From NCBI GenBank assembly GCA_002706405.1, contig PALN01000077.1, positions 1 through 64,000 on the forward strand: DNA of 64,000 nt, in the 5' to 3' direction. The notes beneath the pieces are model-generated. The model ran no database searches and was not told the origin of the DNA. It was given only the letters and a program-made list of their open reading frames with translations. The position numbers and the translations under genes were made by a program. Shown here piece by piece: positions 52,191-60,587 of this stretch. Source of the stretch: Rhodospirillaceae bacterium (GTDB taxonomy: Bacteria; Pseudomonadota; Alphaproteobacteria; Rhodospirillales; Casp-alpha2). How positions within the stretch are numbered: position 1 is the stretch's first letter; each line of letters starts with the position of its first letter.

Positions 52191-53135
52191 TCAGGCGGCT
52201 TTGGATGCAGGCGTGAACCCCTTGGGCGGGCCGGCGTTGATGTAGGTGCCGTGCACGGGCTCGCCCTTCAGTTGGCGTTCCATGATCGCGCGGGCTTCCA
52301 GCAGGCCGTCGAGATCGACGCCCGTTTTCAGGCCCTGGGCTTCCAGCATGAAGACAAGGTCTTCAGTGACGATGTTGCCGCTGGCACCCGGGGCATAGGG
52401 GCAGCCGCCCAGGCCGCCCAGGCAGGAATCGAATTCCCGCACCCCGGCGTCCAAGGCCGCGAATACGTTGGCCAGACCCAGGCCGCGGGTATCGTGGAAA
52501 TGGGCGCCCACGGGCACGTCCTTGCCGACCGTGCGGTACAGTTCCGTGAACAGGTCACGGACCTGCTTGGGGTTGGCATAGCCGACGGTGTCGGCGACGT
52601 TCAGGCGTTGGGCGCCGCGTTCCATCAGGCCTTCGGCGACCTTCATGACGTCTTTGATCGGCACCGGGCCGGAGATCGTGCAGCCGAAGCAGGTTGCCAT
52701 GCCGCCGGAGATGATCTGATCCTTGTACTCCGGATGTTCGTCCCGATAGGCGACGATCTCGGCGAAGCCGTCGAGGGATTCCTGAACCGAGCGGCGGATG
52801 TTGGCCTGGTTGTGCTCTTCCGAGACCGACATGACGACGCCGATCTGATGGGCGCCGGCGGCCAGGCCGTTCACGGCCCCCTTCATGTTCGGCACCAGGG
52901 CCGAGACGGTCAGGCCGTCGATCAGGATCGACTGGGCGACCACGTCGGCGGAATCCGCCATCTGCGGCAGCAGCTTGGGATTGACGAAGGACCCGACTTG
53001 CATCTGCGGCACGCCGGCGGCGGCTTCGCTGCGGATCCATTCCATCTTGCCCTCGGTGGTGAAGACGGTCTCAATGCTCTGCAGGCCGTCGCGGGGGCCG
53101 ACTTCGCTGACCAGGACGTCGATATCGCGTTTCAT
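52191..53135 (-). CDS. hydroxymethylglutaryl-CoA lyase family protein
   Basis: The 314-residue TIM-barrel lyase has EVGPRDGLQ at 11-19, the metal-binding AHFHDTRGLGLAN at 211-223 and the flexible-loop GLGGCPYAPGASGN with the catalytic Cys245. These are the HMG-CoA lyase hallmarks. It cleaves HMG-CoA (or a close relative) to acetyl-CoA and acetoacetate. AAGGAG precedes the ATG at 53135. It lies 32 bp downstream of the enoyl-CoA hydratase gene. Confidence 0.93.
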   Translation of the reverse strand: MKRDIDVLVSEVGPRDGLQSIETVFTTEGKMEWIRSEAAAGVPQMQVGSFVNPKLLPQMADSADVVAQSILIDGLTVSALVPNMKGAVNGLAAGAHQIGVVMSVSEEHNQANIRRSVQESLDGFAEIVAYRDEHPEYKDQIISGGMATCFGCTISGPVPIKDVMKVAEGLMERGAQRLNVADTVGYANPKQVRDLFTELYRTVGKDVPVGAHFHDTRGLGLANVFAALDAGVREFDSCLGGLGGCPYAPGASGNIVTEDLVFMLEAQGLKTGVDLDGLLEARAIMERQLKGEPVHGTYINAGPPKGFTPASKAA

Positions 53136-53167
53136 AATGGTCTCCTTCTCTTCGTGCGTTGGCTGCG

Positions 53168-53962
53168 TCAGGAGCCCTTGAACTGGGCCTTGCGTTTTTC
53201 GTTGAAGGCGGCGACGCCTTCCAAGCGGTCGTCGGTGCCGACCAGGCGGTTGTAGGCCTGAAGTTCGAACTGGTAACCCGACATGCGGTCGACCTGGGTC
53301 GCGATCGAGGTCGAGCGCTTGGCGGCACGGATCGACAACGGCGCGTTGTTGGCGATGCGTTCCGCCGTCGCGATGGTCTCTTCCATCAGTTTTTCCGGCT
53401 CGCACACCTTGTTGACCAAGCCCCAATCACAGGCTTCTTGGGCCGTGAACGGCAGGCCGGTCATGACGATTTCCTTGGCCCGCCGCTCGCCGACCGCGTT
53501 GGGCAGGTTAATCGTGCCCATGGCGCCCGGCATGATGCCCAAGGTGACCTCGGTCAGGGCGAACTTGGCGTGACTGGCGGCATAGACGAAGTCGCAGGTC
53601 AGCGCCGTTTCGCAGCCGCCGCCGTAGGCCGCGCCATTGACCGCGCCGATCACCGGCACCGGGCACATGCGCATGGCGATCACCGCCTGTTCGAAGATGC
53701 GGTGCTGGACCTGCCAGTCGTGGTTGGTCATGCCGTTGCGTTCTTTGAGGTCGCCGCCGGCGCAGAAGGCCTTGTCGCCGCGACCGGTATAGATGACGGC
53801 GCGCACGCCTTCGGTGTCGCGGTAGAGGCCCTGGAAAATCTCGATCTGTTCCAGGCCCATCTTGGTGTTCTTGGCGTTGCGAACCTCGGGGCGGTCCATC
53901 ATGACGATCAGGACATGCTCGCCGACGCGTTCCAGGCTGTAGGTTTCGTAGTCCATCCGCAT
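53168..53962 (-). CDS. enoyl-CoA hydratase/isomerase family protein
   Basis: The 264-residue crotonase has the oxyanion-hole segments AFCAGGDLKE and NGAAYGGGCETAL. The two catalytic glutamates, Glu118 and Glu138 (TEVTLGIMPGAMGT), are at the hydratase positions, so it is probably a true hydratase. Its ATG overlaps the CoA-transferase stop by one base (TAATG). In this operon it could hydrate 3-methylglutaconyl-CoA to HMG-CoA. Confidence 0.94.
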   Translation of the reverse strand: MRMDYETYSLERVGEHVLIVMMDRPEVRNAKNTKMGLEQIEIFQGLYRDTEGVRAVIYTGRGDKAFCAGGDLKERNGMTNHDWQVQHRIFEQAVIAMRMCPVPVIGAVNGAAYGGGCETALTCDFVYAASHAKFALTEVTLGIMPGAMGTINLPNAVGERRAKEIVMTGLPFTAQEACDWGLVNKVCEPEKLMEETIATAERIANNAPLSIRAAKRSTSIATQVDRMSGYQFELQAYNRLVGTDDRLEGVAAFNEKRKAQFKGS

Positions 53963-55119
53963 TACTTGGTTTTCCCTTTTATGACGTCATTGTGCTGGCC
54001 GACGGTGGGGGCCGATTTACGGGTCGGCGGGCGCGTGCCGTCGAAGCTGAGGGGCAGGCCGACCAGACGCGGGCCGCCGTCCAATGATGTCTGCAGAATG
54101 CCGAGGGCTTCCGTCTGCGGGTCGGCCATCATTTCCAGGGTCTGCTGAACCGGGGCGCTGGGGATGCCCACATCGTCCAGGGCCTGTTGCCAGTCGGCGC
54201 GGGTCCGGGTGAAGACCACGGGCTCGATCAGGGCATTCAGTTCCGCCAGGTTGTCATAGCGGTTCTGGTTGGTGTCGAAGCGCGGGTCCTCGGGCCACTC
54301 GGGGTGGCCCAAGACCTTGGACAGGCGTTCGAACAGGCGGTCATTGGGGGCCGCGATGATCAAATAGCCGTCGGAACATTCATAGGCCTGATAGGGGGCC
54401 ATGCCGCGGGCGCCCGATCCTTCGCGGGCCGGGTTTTTCGGATCAATGGCGGCCGAGGCGACGGCGTTGTTCATCCAGCCGACGGCGGTTTCATACAGCG
54501 ACGCATCGACCGTGCAGCCGGTGCCCGTGTCGTCGCGGCGCTTCAACGCGCCGAGAATGCCGATGGCGCACCACATGCCGGTGCCCATGTCGATGATGGA
54601 GGTGCCGACGCGGATCGGCGGGCGGCCTTCCTCGCCGGTGATGGTCATCAGGCCGCCGTAGGCCTGCATCAGCGGGTCGTAGCCGGGCTTGTCCTTCAAG
54701 GGGCCTTCGTTGCCGAACGCCCCCAGGTTGCAATAGATCAGGTTCGGGTTGTCGGCGCGCAGGCTGTCCGCGTCCAGGCCGTATTTCTTGACCGTGCCCG
54801 GGCGCATGTTCTGGATCACCACGTCGGCTTCGGTCACGCAGTAGGTGCGCAGCCAGTCGCGTTCTTCGGCATTGCTCATGTCGATGGTGATCGACTGCTT
54901 GTCCCGGTTCAGGGCGTGGAAGTAGGACCCGATTCCGTCGGGAAACATCTTGCCCCATTGGCGGGCGTCATCGCCCGGGCCGGGGCGTTCGATCTTCACA
55001 ACTTCGGCGCCCATGGCACCCAGAATCCAAGCGGCATAGGGGGCGGCCACGCTGGACCCCAACTCGACGACGCGAATGCCGGCCAAACATTGCCAGGCTC
55101 CGACGTTAGGTTCGTTCAC
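53962..55119 (-). CDS. type III (CaiB/BaiF) CoA-transferase
   Basis: The 385-residue transferase has RVVELGSSVAAPYAAWILGAMG (start of the fold), GAEVVKIERPGPGDD, VVIQNMRPGTVKKYG and the region TGCTVDASLYETAVGW where the catalytic Asp lies. It starts at a GTG (55117-55119) behind GGGAG. It is the first gene of the operon CoA-transferase/hydratase/lyase/dehydrogenase and should activate the incoming acid, probably with succinyl-CoA or acetyl-CoA as donor. Confidence 0.93.
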   Translation of the reverse strand: MNEPNVGAWQCLAGIRVVELGSSVAAPYAAWILGAMGAEVVKIERPGPGDDARQWGKMFPDGIGSYFHALNRDKQSITIDMSNAEERDWLRTYCVTEADVVIQNMRPGTVKKYGLDADSLRADNPNLIYCNLGAFGNEGPLKDKPGYDPLMQAYGGLMTITGEEGRPPIRVGTSIIDMGTGMWCAIGILGALKRRDDTGTGCTVDASLYETAVGWMNNAVASAAIDPKNPAREGSGARGMAPYQAYECSDGYLIIAAPNDRLFERLSKVLGHPEWPEDPRFDTNQNRYDNLAELNALIEPVVFTRTRADWQQALDDVGIPSAPVQQTLEMMADPQTEALGILQTSLDGGPRLVGLPLSFDGTRPPTRKSAPTVGQHNDVIKGKTK

Positions 55120-55211
55120 GATGTTCTCCCGAAATGCTTGTCGGCGGCCGCGGGGCCCGCCGGTGCATCTTGTTCAGATATTGATTTGGCGGCTCACATG
55201 TGTTGAAGAAA

Positions 55212-55253
55212 GTATCGCATTGTGATACATAGTTTCTGATTGTAAGATTACAA
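55212..55253. promoter_or_regulatory. two palindromes in the divergent CoA-operon/IclR promoter
   Basis: GTATCGCA-T-TGTGATAC at 55212-55228 is a 17-nt palindrome with one mismatch. TTGTAA-GA-TTACAA at 55240-55253 is perfect. On the minus strand the second could supply a -35 (TTGTAA) 16 bases before TATGTA. Both lie in the 166-bp gap between the CoA-transferase and IclR genes and are candidate IclR sites. Confidence 0.5.
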
Positions 55254-55285
55254 CGCAATGCCCCGAGACTGTCAAGCAGGTCCCG

Positions 55286-56131
55286 ATGCTCGATCTTCCC
55301 GACGACGACGCCCATCCTGACTTCAGTACCGAGGCCGACCCCGATCGCCGCGGCAAGCCCTTCGTGGCGTCCGTCGGCAAATGTTTTCAGGTGTTGAAGG
55401 CGTTTCGCCGGGGGCAGACGGAATTGCGCCAGCGCGATCTGGGTTTAAGCGAAATCTGCAAACTGTCGGGCCTGGACAAAAGCGCCGCGCAGCGGTTTTC
55501 CGAAACCCTGGTAACCTTGGGTTATCTGGAGAAAGACCCGGGCACCCGGCGCTACCGCCCCGGCATCGCGCTGATCGATTTCTATTACACCTTCATGGTC
55601 TCCCACCGCCTGGCGCAGATCGCCATGCCGATTTTGATCGAGGCATCCAAGGTCTACGACACCACCGTCAACCTGTGTGAGCTGGAAGGCACGGACGCCA
55701 TCTATACGGTGCGCATCCCCCAGGCCAAGGCCAGCTACGGCACCATGCTGGCCGGGCGCCGGGTACCGGCGTTCTGCGCCTCGCCGGGCACGGTGATTTT
55801 GGCCCATATGCCGGAGGACGAAGCCGATGCGGTGCTGGCCGCCTCGGACCTGCGCAAGATCACCGAATATACCCTGACCGATATCGCCGAGCTGAAGGCC
55901 CAGATGGCCGAGGCCCGGCGGCTTGGCTACCACGTGTCCGATCAACAATCGCAAATCCACAACGTGTCGACCGCCGCCCCCGTGCTGCGCATGGACGGGC
56001 GCGCCGTCGCCGCCGTGCATATTCCCGGCTATGCGCCGCAATGGAACCTGGACAACGTTCACGAAAAACTGGTGCCGCTGGCCGTGGAAACGGCGCGGCG
56101 CATTTCCGATTCCCTGACCGAGGCCCTGTGA
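55286..56131 (+). CDS. IclR-family transcriptional regulator
   Basis: The 281-residue regulator has the winged helix in LSEICKLSGLDKSAAQRFSETL and a GAF-like effector domain (YDTTVNLCELEGTDAIYTVR, GRRVPAFCASPGTV, VSTAAPVLRMDGRAVAAVHIPG). An acidic 24-residue N-terminal tail precedes the DNA-binding domain. It is divergent from the CoA operon and upstream of the MmgE/PrpD gene, which it may control as well as its own transcription. Confidence 0.9.
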   Translation: MLDLPDDDAHPDFSTEADPDRRGKPFVASVGKCFQVLKAFRRGQTELRQRDLGLSEICKLSGLDKSAAQRFSETLVTLGYLEKDPGTRRYRPGIALIDFYYTFMVSHRLAQIAMPILIEASKVYDTTVNLCELEGTDAIYTVRIPQAKASYGTMLAGRRVPAFCASPGTVILAHMPEDEADAVLAASDLRKITEYTLTDIAELKAQMAEARRLGYHVSDQQSQIHNVSTAAPVLRMDGRAVAAVHIPGYAPQWNLDNVHEKLVPLAVETARRISDSLTEAL

Positions 56132-56184
56132 CGGCCCGGCCGAACGAACAAAAGCAAAAGTCAGACCATCCCAAGGAGGATCCC

Positions 56185-57558
56185 ATGCCCGATACCCATC
56201 AGCCCGCCCCGCAGGGCACAACCGAAACCCCGACCCGCGACCTTGCCCAATGGGTCTCGGGCGTTTCGTCCGACGACTTCGGCGACCGTCCGCGCCGCTG
56301 GGCCAGGCATGCGATCCTCGACTGGTTCGGGGTGACCCTGGCCGGGGCGACGGATCCCCTGGTCGGCATTCTGGCCGCCGACGCGCTGGACGCCGGAGAA
56401 GCAGGGACGGCCCGCCTTGTCGGGCGGGCGGAGAAAGTCACTCCCAGCTTCGCCGCGATGATCAATGGGGCTGCGTCCCACGCGCTTGATTACGATGACG
56501 TCAACAAGCGCCTGCACGGCCACCCGACCGTGCCGGTCGTCCCGGCGGTTCTGGCGCTGGCTGAACAGAAGGGCCTGTCGGGCCGTGACGTGGTCGAAGC
56601 CTTCATCGTCGGCTACGAGGCCGAATGCCTGATCGGCGAGATGATGGGCATGAACCATTACGACCACGGCTGGCACGCCACGGCGACCGTCGGGACGTTT
56701 GGCGCGGCCGCGGCTTGCGCCCGCCTGTTGGGCCTGGACGCCGAAAAATCGGCCATGGCGCTGGGCACGGCGGCAACCCAGGCGGCGGGCCTGAAGTCCA
56801 TGTTCGGGACCATGTGCAAGCCGCTTCATGCGGGCAAGGCGGCCATGAACGGTCTGATGGCGGCGCGTTGGGCGGCGCGCGGCTTCACCAGCCGCCCGGA
56901 TGCCCTGGAATGCGCCCAGGGGTTCGGCACGACCCAGTCGACGGAATTCCAAGGCCTGCCCGTGCGCGCCGATGCCGCGGCGCCTTTCGCTGTCGAACAG
57001 AATTTGTTCAAGTATCACGCCGCCTGCTACCTGACGCATTCGTCGATCGAAGCGATCCGCGAGTTGAAGCAGCATCACGATTTCACGGCGGATCAGGTGA
57101 CCGCCGTGCGTGCTCTCGTCGATGCCGGCCACCGCAAGGTCTGCGACATTCCGGAGCCGGAAACGGGCCTGCAGGTGAAGTTCTCCATTCGACACTGCAT
57201 CGCCATGGCGCTCACGGGCATCGATACGGGCGATCGGGAAATCTATACGGAGGCGACGGCGGCCCGGCCCGACCTGGTGGCGCTGCGGCGCAAGGTCGAG
57301 CTCGAGGATAAAATTCACGACAGCCGCCACGCGGCCGAGGTCGTCATCGATCTGGCCGACGGTCGGTCCCTGGTCCAATACTTCGACGTGGGCGTGCCGG
57401 CCGATGATCTGGACGCCCAGGAACAGCGCCTGATCGCCAAGTTCCGCCGCCTGGCCGAGCCGATCCTGGGGGTGGAGAAGGCCAAGAAGATCGAGGATCT
57501 GGTGCTTGGATTGGACAATGCCAAGGGGGTGACGGAGCTGATGTCCGCCGCCGGCTGA
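56185..57558 (+). CDS. MmgE/PrpD family protein
   Basis: The 457-residue protein belongs to the fold that includes 2-methylcitrate dehydratase PrpD and cis-aconitate decarboxylase. Motifs are HAILDWFGVTLAG, NGAASHALDYDD, HPTVPVVPAVLALAE, GFGTTQSTEFQGL and FKYHAACYLTHSSIEA. AAGGAGG stands before the ATG at 56185, chosen over longer frames that run into the IclR gene. It lies 53 bp after the IclR stop on the same strand. It likely dehydrates, isomerises or decarboxylates a small di- or tricarboxylate linked with the adjacent CoA operon. Confidence 0.92.
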   Translation: MPDTHQPAPQGTTETPTRDLAQWVSGVSSDDFGDRPRRWARHAILDWFGVTLAGATDPLVGILAADALDAGEAGTARLVGRAEKVTPSFAAMINGAASHALDYDDVNKRLHGHPTVPVVPAVLALAEQKGLSGRDVVEAFIVGYEAECLIGEMMGMNHYDHGWHATATVGTFGAAAACARLLGLDAEKSAMALGTAATQAAGLKSMFGTMCKPLHAGKAAMNGLMAARWAARGFTSRPDALECAQGFGTTQSTEFQGLPVRADAAAPFAVEQNLFKYHAACYLTHSSIEAIRELKQHHDFTADQVTAVRALVDAGHRKVCDIPEPETGLQVKFSIRHCIAMALTGIDTGDREIYTEATAARPDLVALRRKVELEDKIHDSRHAAEVVIDLADGRSLVQYFDVGVPADDLDAQEQRLIAKFRRLAEPILGVEKAKKIEDLVLGLDNAKGVTELMSAAG

Positions 57559-57562
57559 CGGT

Positions 57563-58450
57563 TTAAACGGGTTCGCCCTGGCGCAGTTTGCGGGTTTCGG
57601 CGGCGACGTCGAAAAACGCGCTGACCAGGCGCGAATCCCGCCGTTCCATCAGGCAGTTCACATGCGCCGTCGTATGGATGTCGGCGTTTTCGATCTCGAT
57701 CGTGCGCAGGTCGGGATGCTTGATGAACTCGATATCGGACACCACCCCAAGGCCGATGCCGCGGGCGACGGCCAGCCATACCGCTTCGCGGCTGCCGATT
57801 TCCATGACCGGATTGACGGTCACGCCGTGTCGGGTGAGGGCGGATTCCAGCGCGCGGCGGGTGGTCGATCCGCTTTCGCGCAACACCATGCGGGCACCCT
57901 CCAATTCCTCGATGCGGATGCTCTTGCGCTTGGCCAGCGGGTGCGATTTGTGGGCGAACACGATGACCTTATGGCGGCTGTAGGGCATGGCGAAGATGCG
58001 GGGGTCGTCCTCGACATGGGCCAGCACGGCGACATCGGCGGAATAGTCCAGAAGGCGGCCCACCATCTCGCTGGAGTTGCCGACGGTGACGGCGAGCCGA
58101 ATGCCCGGATAGGTTTCGCTGAAGGCGCTGAGCATTTCCGTCGCATGATAGGGGCCGACGGCGCCCACGTGCAGCGTGCCCGTGTGGAACCCGCCGAAGG
58201 CGTTCAACAGGTCCTGGGCCTGGCCCTCCAGGTCCATGATGCGTCGGGTCACGGTCAGAAGCGCCCGGCCCGCCTCGGTCAGTTCGATTTCGCGCCCGCG
58301 GCGGTGAAACAGTTCGACCTTGAACATGTCTTCCAGCGCGCGGACCTGGCTGGTCAGCGTCGGCTGGCCCACGTTCAGCACCTTCGAGGCGGCGGTGAAA
58401 CCGTTCTCGGTGGCGACGGCGTGAAAGGATCTGAGCTGTGTAAAGATCAT
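57563..58450 (-). CDS. LysR-family regulator of phosphonate utilisation type
   Basis: The 295-residue LysR protein (HTH in FTAASKVLNVGQPTLTSQVRAL) resembles regulators found beside 2-aminoethylphosphonate genes. It is divergent from phnD, which fits. The effector domain contains VGAVGPYHATEML and ESGSTTRRALESAL. It is convergent with the MmgE/PrpD gene (4-bp gap). The 288-bp intergenic region to phnD contains a perfect 15-nt palindrome. Confidence 0.88.
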   Translation of the reverse strand: MIFTQLRSFHAVATENGFTAASKVLNVGQPTLTSQVRALEDMFKVELFHRRGREIELTEAGRALLTVTRRIMDLEGQAQDLLNAFGGFHTGTLHVGAVGPYHATEMLSAFSETYPGIRLAVTVGNSSEMVGRLLDYSADVAVLAHVEDDPRIFAMPYSRHKVIVFAHKSHPLAKRKSIRIEELEGARMVLRESGSTTRRALESALTRHGVTVNPVMEIGSREAVWLAVARGIGLGVVSDIEFIKHPDLRTIEIENADIHTTAHVNCLMERRDSRLVSAFFDVAAETRKLRQGEPV

Positions 58451-58587
58451 GGCATTTATAAATGGACTATATACGATATTTGAATTTGCCCAATAGGTTT
58501 GATTTACGGATTATGCATATGACCGGTCGCTATAAGGCCGGCAATACAGGCAAGGGGGCCTCGATGCAGGATCGGATTTTACATCTT

Positions 58588-58602
58588 CCGTTCGACGAAC
58601 GG
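58588..58602. promoter_or_regulatory. 15-nt palindrome in the LysR/phnD intergenic region
   Basis: CCGTTCGACGAACGG is a perfect palindrome (7-bp arms around one A), 137 bp before the phnD start and 138 bp before the LysR start. A TATAAA at 58639-58644 downstream could be a -10 for phnD, but no good -35 was seen. Nothing else stands out in this 288-bp gap; a 104-codon open frame through it has no ribosome site. Confidence 0.45.
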
Positions 58603-58738
58603 CCGACCTGTTTTGGTGCGCTACACATTCCTGCCATCTATAAAAATATCCATACCGCCTTCGAAGCGGGGATTTCCGGCGCGGCGCCCTCGCGGCACGC
58701 CGGTTACGGGAGTGCAACATGTCATGAGGAGACATCCA

Positions 58739-59683
58739 ATGAACTTCGACCAAAGGACACAGCCGTCCGTTAAACGTCGTGCCGGCGCCCTGCTCTCGGC
58801 TCTGGCCCTGAGTGCGGCCGTCACGGTGAGCGGTGTATCCACCGCCAAGGCGGCGGAATGCGAAAACCCTGATGAATTGACCTTCGCCATCATTCCGACC
58901 GAGGAAACGGTGGCCGAACTGCAGCTTTACAAGCCGGTGACCGACCGCATGGCCAAGCTGACCGGCAAGAAAATCCAGTTCTTCATGCCCACATCCTATG
59001 CTTCGGTTGTCGAAGGCCTGCTCAGCAAGTTCGTCGATGTCGCGGTGCTTGGGCCCTACACGTACGTGATCGCCAATTCCAAGGACCCCAACGTCGAGGT
59101 GTTCGCGACCTACGCCAAGAAGAAGGGGCACATGCAGGAAGAAGGGCCGGGCTACAAGGCCGCCCTGATTTCCAAGAAGGGCTCCAAGTTCACTTCTATT
59201 GAATCCCTGAAGGGCTCCACCCTTGCCCTGGCCGATCCGGGCAGCACGTCGGGCAACCTGATGCCGCGCGTCGTGTTTTCCAAGGTCGTCAACATGGACA
59301 TCGACAAGTTCTTCGGCAAGGTCATCTATTCGGGCAGCCATGAACTGTCCGCCGTCGCCGTGCTCAAGGGTAAGGTCGATGCCGCCTTCGTCGCGACCCA
59401 CCGCTTCGACAACGTGGTCAACAAGGGCGAGGCCAAGCTGGAAGACGTGAACATCCTTTGGGAATCCAAGCCGATCCCGCAGGATCCCTTCGTCTACCGC
59501 AAGCCGCTGTGCGAAGACATCAAGAAGAACGTCCGCGAAACCTTCCTGGGTCTGGACAAAGAACCCGGCGCCAAGAAGTTTCTCGCCAACGTGAAGTCCA
59601 ACAAGTTCGTCCCCATGTCGTCGGAAGATTATGACATCATCCGCGACCTGAAGGCCGCCAAGGACGCGCGCAAGAAGAAGTAG
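58739..59683 (+). CDS. phnD: phosphonate-binding periplasmic protein PhnD
   Basis: The 314-residue precursor has a signal peptide (cleavage near STAKAAE) and the PhnD fold: LTFAIIPTEETVAEL, FFMPTSYASVVEGL, DVAVLGPYTYVIA, ALADPGSTSGNLMPR and AAFVATHRFDNV. GAGGAG precedes the ATG at 58739. It is the first gene of the import operon. A palindrome and GC-rich hairpins follow its stop, which may let it be expressed more strongly than the membrane components. Confidence 0.93.
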   Translation: MNFDQRTQPSVKRRAGALLSALALSAAVTVSGVSTAKAAECENPDELTFAIIPTEETVAELQLYKPVTDRMAKLTGKKIQFFMPTSYASVVEGLLSKFVDVAVLGPYTYVIANSKDPNVEVFATYAKKKGHMQEEGPGYKAALISKKGSKFTSIESLKGSTLALADPGSTSGNLMPRVVFSKVVNMDIDKFFGKVIYSGSHELSAVAVLKGKVDAAFVATHRFDNVVNKGEAKLEDVNILWESKPIPQDPFVYRKPLCEDIKKNVRETFLGLDKEPGAKKFLANVKSNKFVPMSSEDYDIIRDLKAAKDARKKK

Positions 59684-59698
59684 GGGTACACTGTACCC
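59684..59698 (+). other. 15-nt perfect palindrome directly after the phnD stop
   Basis: GGGTACACTGTACCC starts on the base after the phnD TAG. In RNA it forms only a short hairpin; in DNA it could be a protein site. The rest of the 141-bp gap to phnC is GC-rich and partly self-complementary around 59700-59750. Confidence 0.5.
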
Positions 59699-59824
59699 TG
59701 GCGGCGGTCGGGTTTCCGCCGGTTACTCCCTGTCGGGGGCCGGCCGCCGCATACTCTTCACGCCGAACCGGGCCAAAGAACCGGAACGCCTTTTTAATTA
59801 ACGACCAAACCTGGATGACACGTC

Positions 59825-60577
59825 ATGGCCGTCTTGGAAGTAAGAGAGCTGCGCGCGCGCTACAGTGCCCGCGGTCCGGAAATCCTCAAGGGAATATCCT
59901 TCGATGTCGAAGGGGACGATTTCTTCGCCATCATCGGCCCCAGCGGAGCCGGAAAATCGACCCTGATCCGCTGCATCAACCGGCTGGTCAACCCGACGTC
60001 CGGGTCCATCGTGTTCAACGGACACGACGTGACAAAGATGTCGAGCAAGGACCTGCGCATGGTGCGCCGCGACATCGGCATGATCTTTCAGGAATTCAAC
60101 CTGATCGACCGCATGAGCGTGATGGACAACGTGCTGGCCGGGCGCCTGGGCTACACGGGCAACCTGCGCACCCTGTTCCGCATGTTCCCGCGCAAGGACA
60201 TTGACCACGCCCTGCATCTGCTGGACCGGGTCGGCCTGTCCGACCATGTGGACAAGCGCGCCGATGAGCTTTCCGGCGGCCAGCGTCAGCGCGTCGGCAT
60301 CGCGCGCGCCCTGATGCAGGATCCCAAGCTGATGCTGCTGGACGAGCCGACTTCGGCACTCGATCCCAAGATCTCGCGCGAGATCATGGCTCTGATCAAG
60401 GAGATGGCGCAGGAACTGAACGTACCCTGCCTGTGCAACATCCACGACGTCAAACTGGCCATGGAATTCTGTAACAAGATGATCGGCCTGCAGGACGGCA
60501 TGACCATGTTCGCCGGGCCGACGGAACAGATGAACGAGGCGAAGCTCGACGAGATCTACGCCATGGAAGTTCTGTGA
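59825..60577 (+). CDS. phnC: phosphonate ABC transporter ATPase PhnC
   Basis: The 250-residue ATPase has Walker A GPSGAGKST, Q-loop FQEFNLIDRMSVMDN, signature LSGGQRQRVGIARA, Walker B LMLLDEPTSALD and switch His in CNIHDVKLA. The EFNLIDRxSVxxNVLxGRLG-type sequence is characteristic of PhnC. It is 10 bp upstream of the first permease gene. Confidence 0.95.
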   Translation: MAVLEVRELRARYSARGPEILKGISFDVEGDDFFAIIGPSGAGKSTLIRCINRLVNPTSGSIVFNGHDVTKMSSKDLRMVRRDIGMIFQEFNLIDRMSVMDNVLAGRLGYTGNLRTLFRMFPRKDIDHALHLLDRVGLSDHVDKRADELSGGQRQRVGIARALMQDPKLMLLDEPTSALDPKISREIMALIKEMAQELNVPCLCNIHDVKLAMEFCNKMIGLQDGMTMFAGPTEQMNEAKLDEIYAMEVL

Positions 60578-60587
60578 GGCGCGGGGC

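Noticed and set aside
58462..58773. A 103-residue open frame between the LysR gene and phnD
   Set aside because: No ribosome site, no family resemblance, and it runs across the phnD start in another frame.
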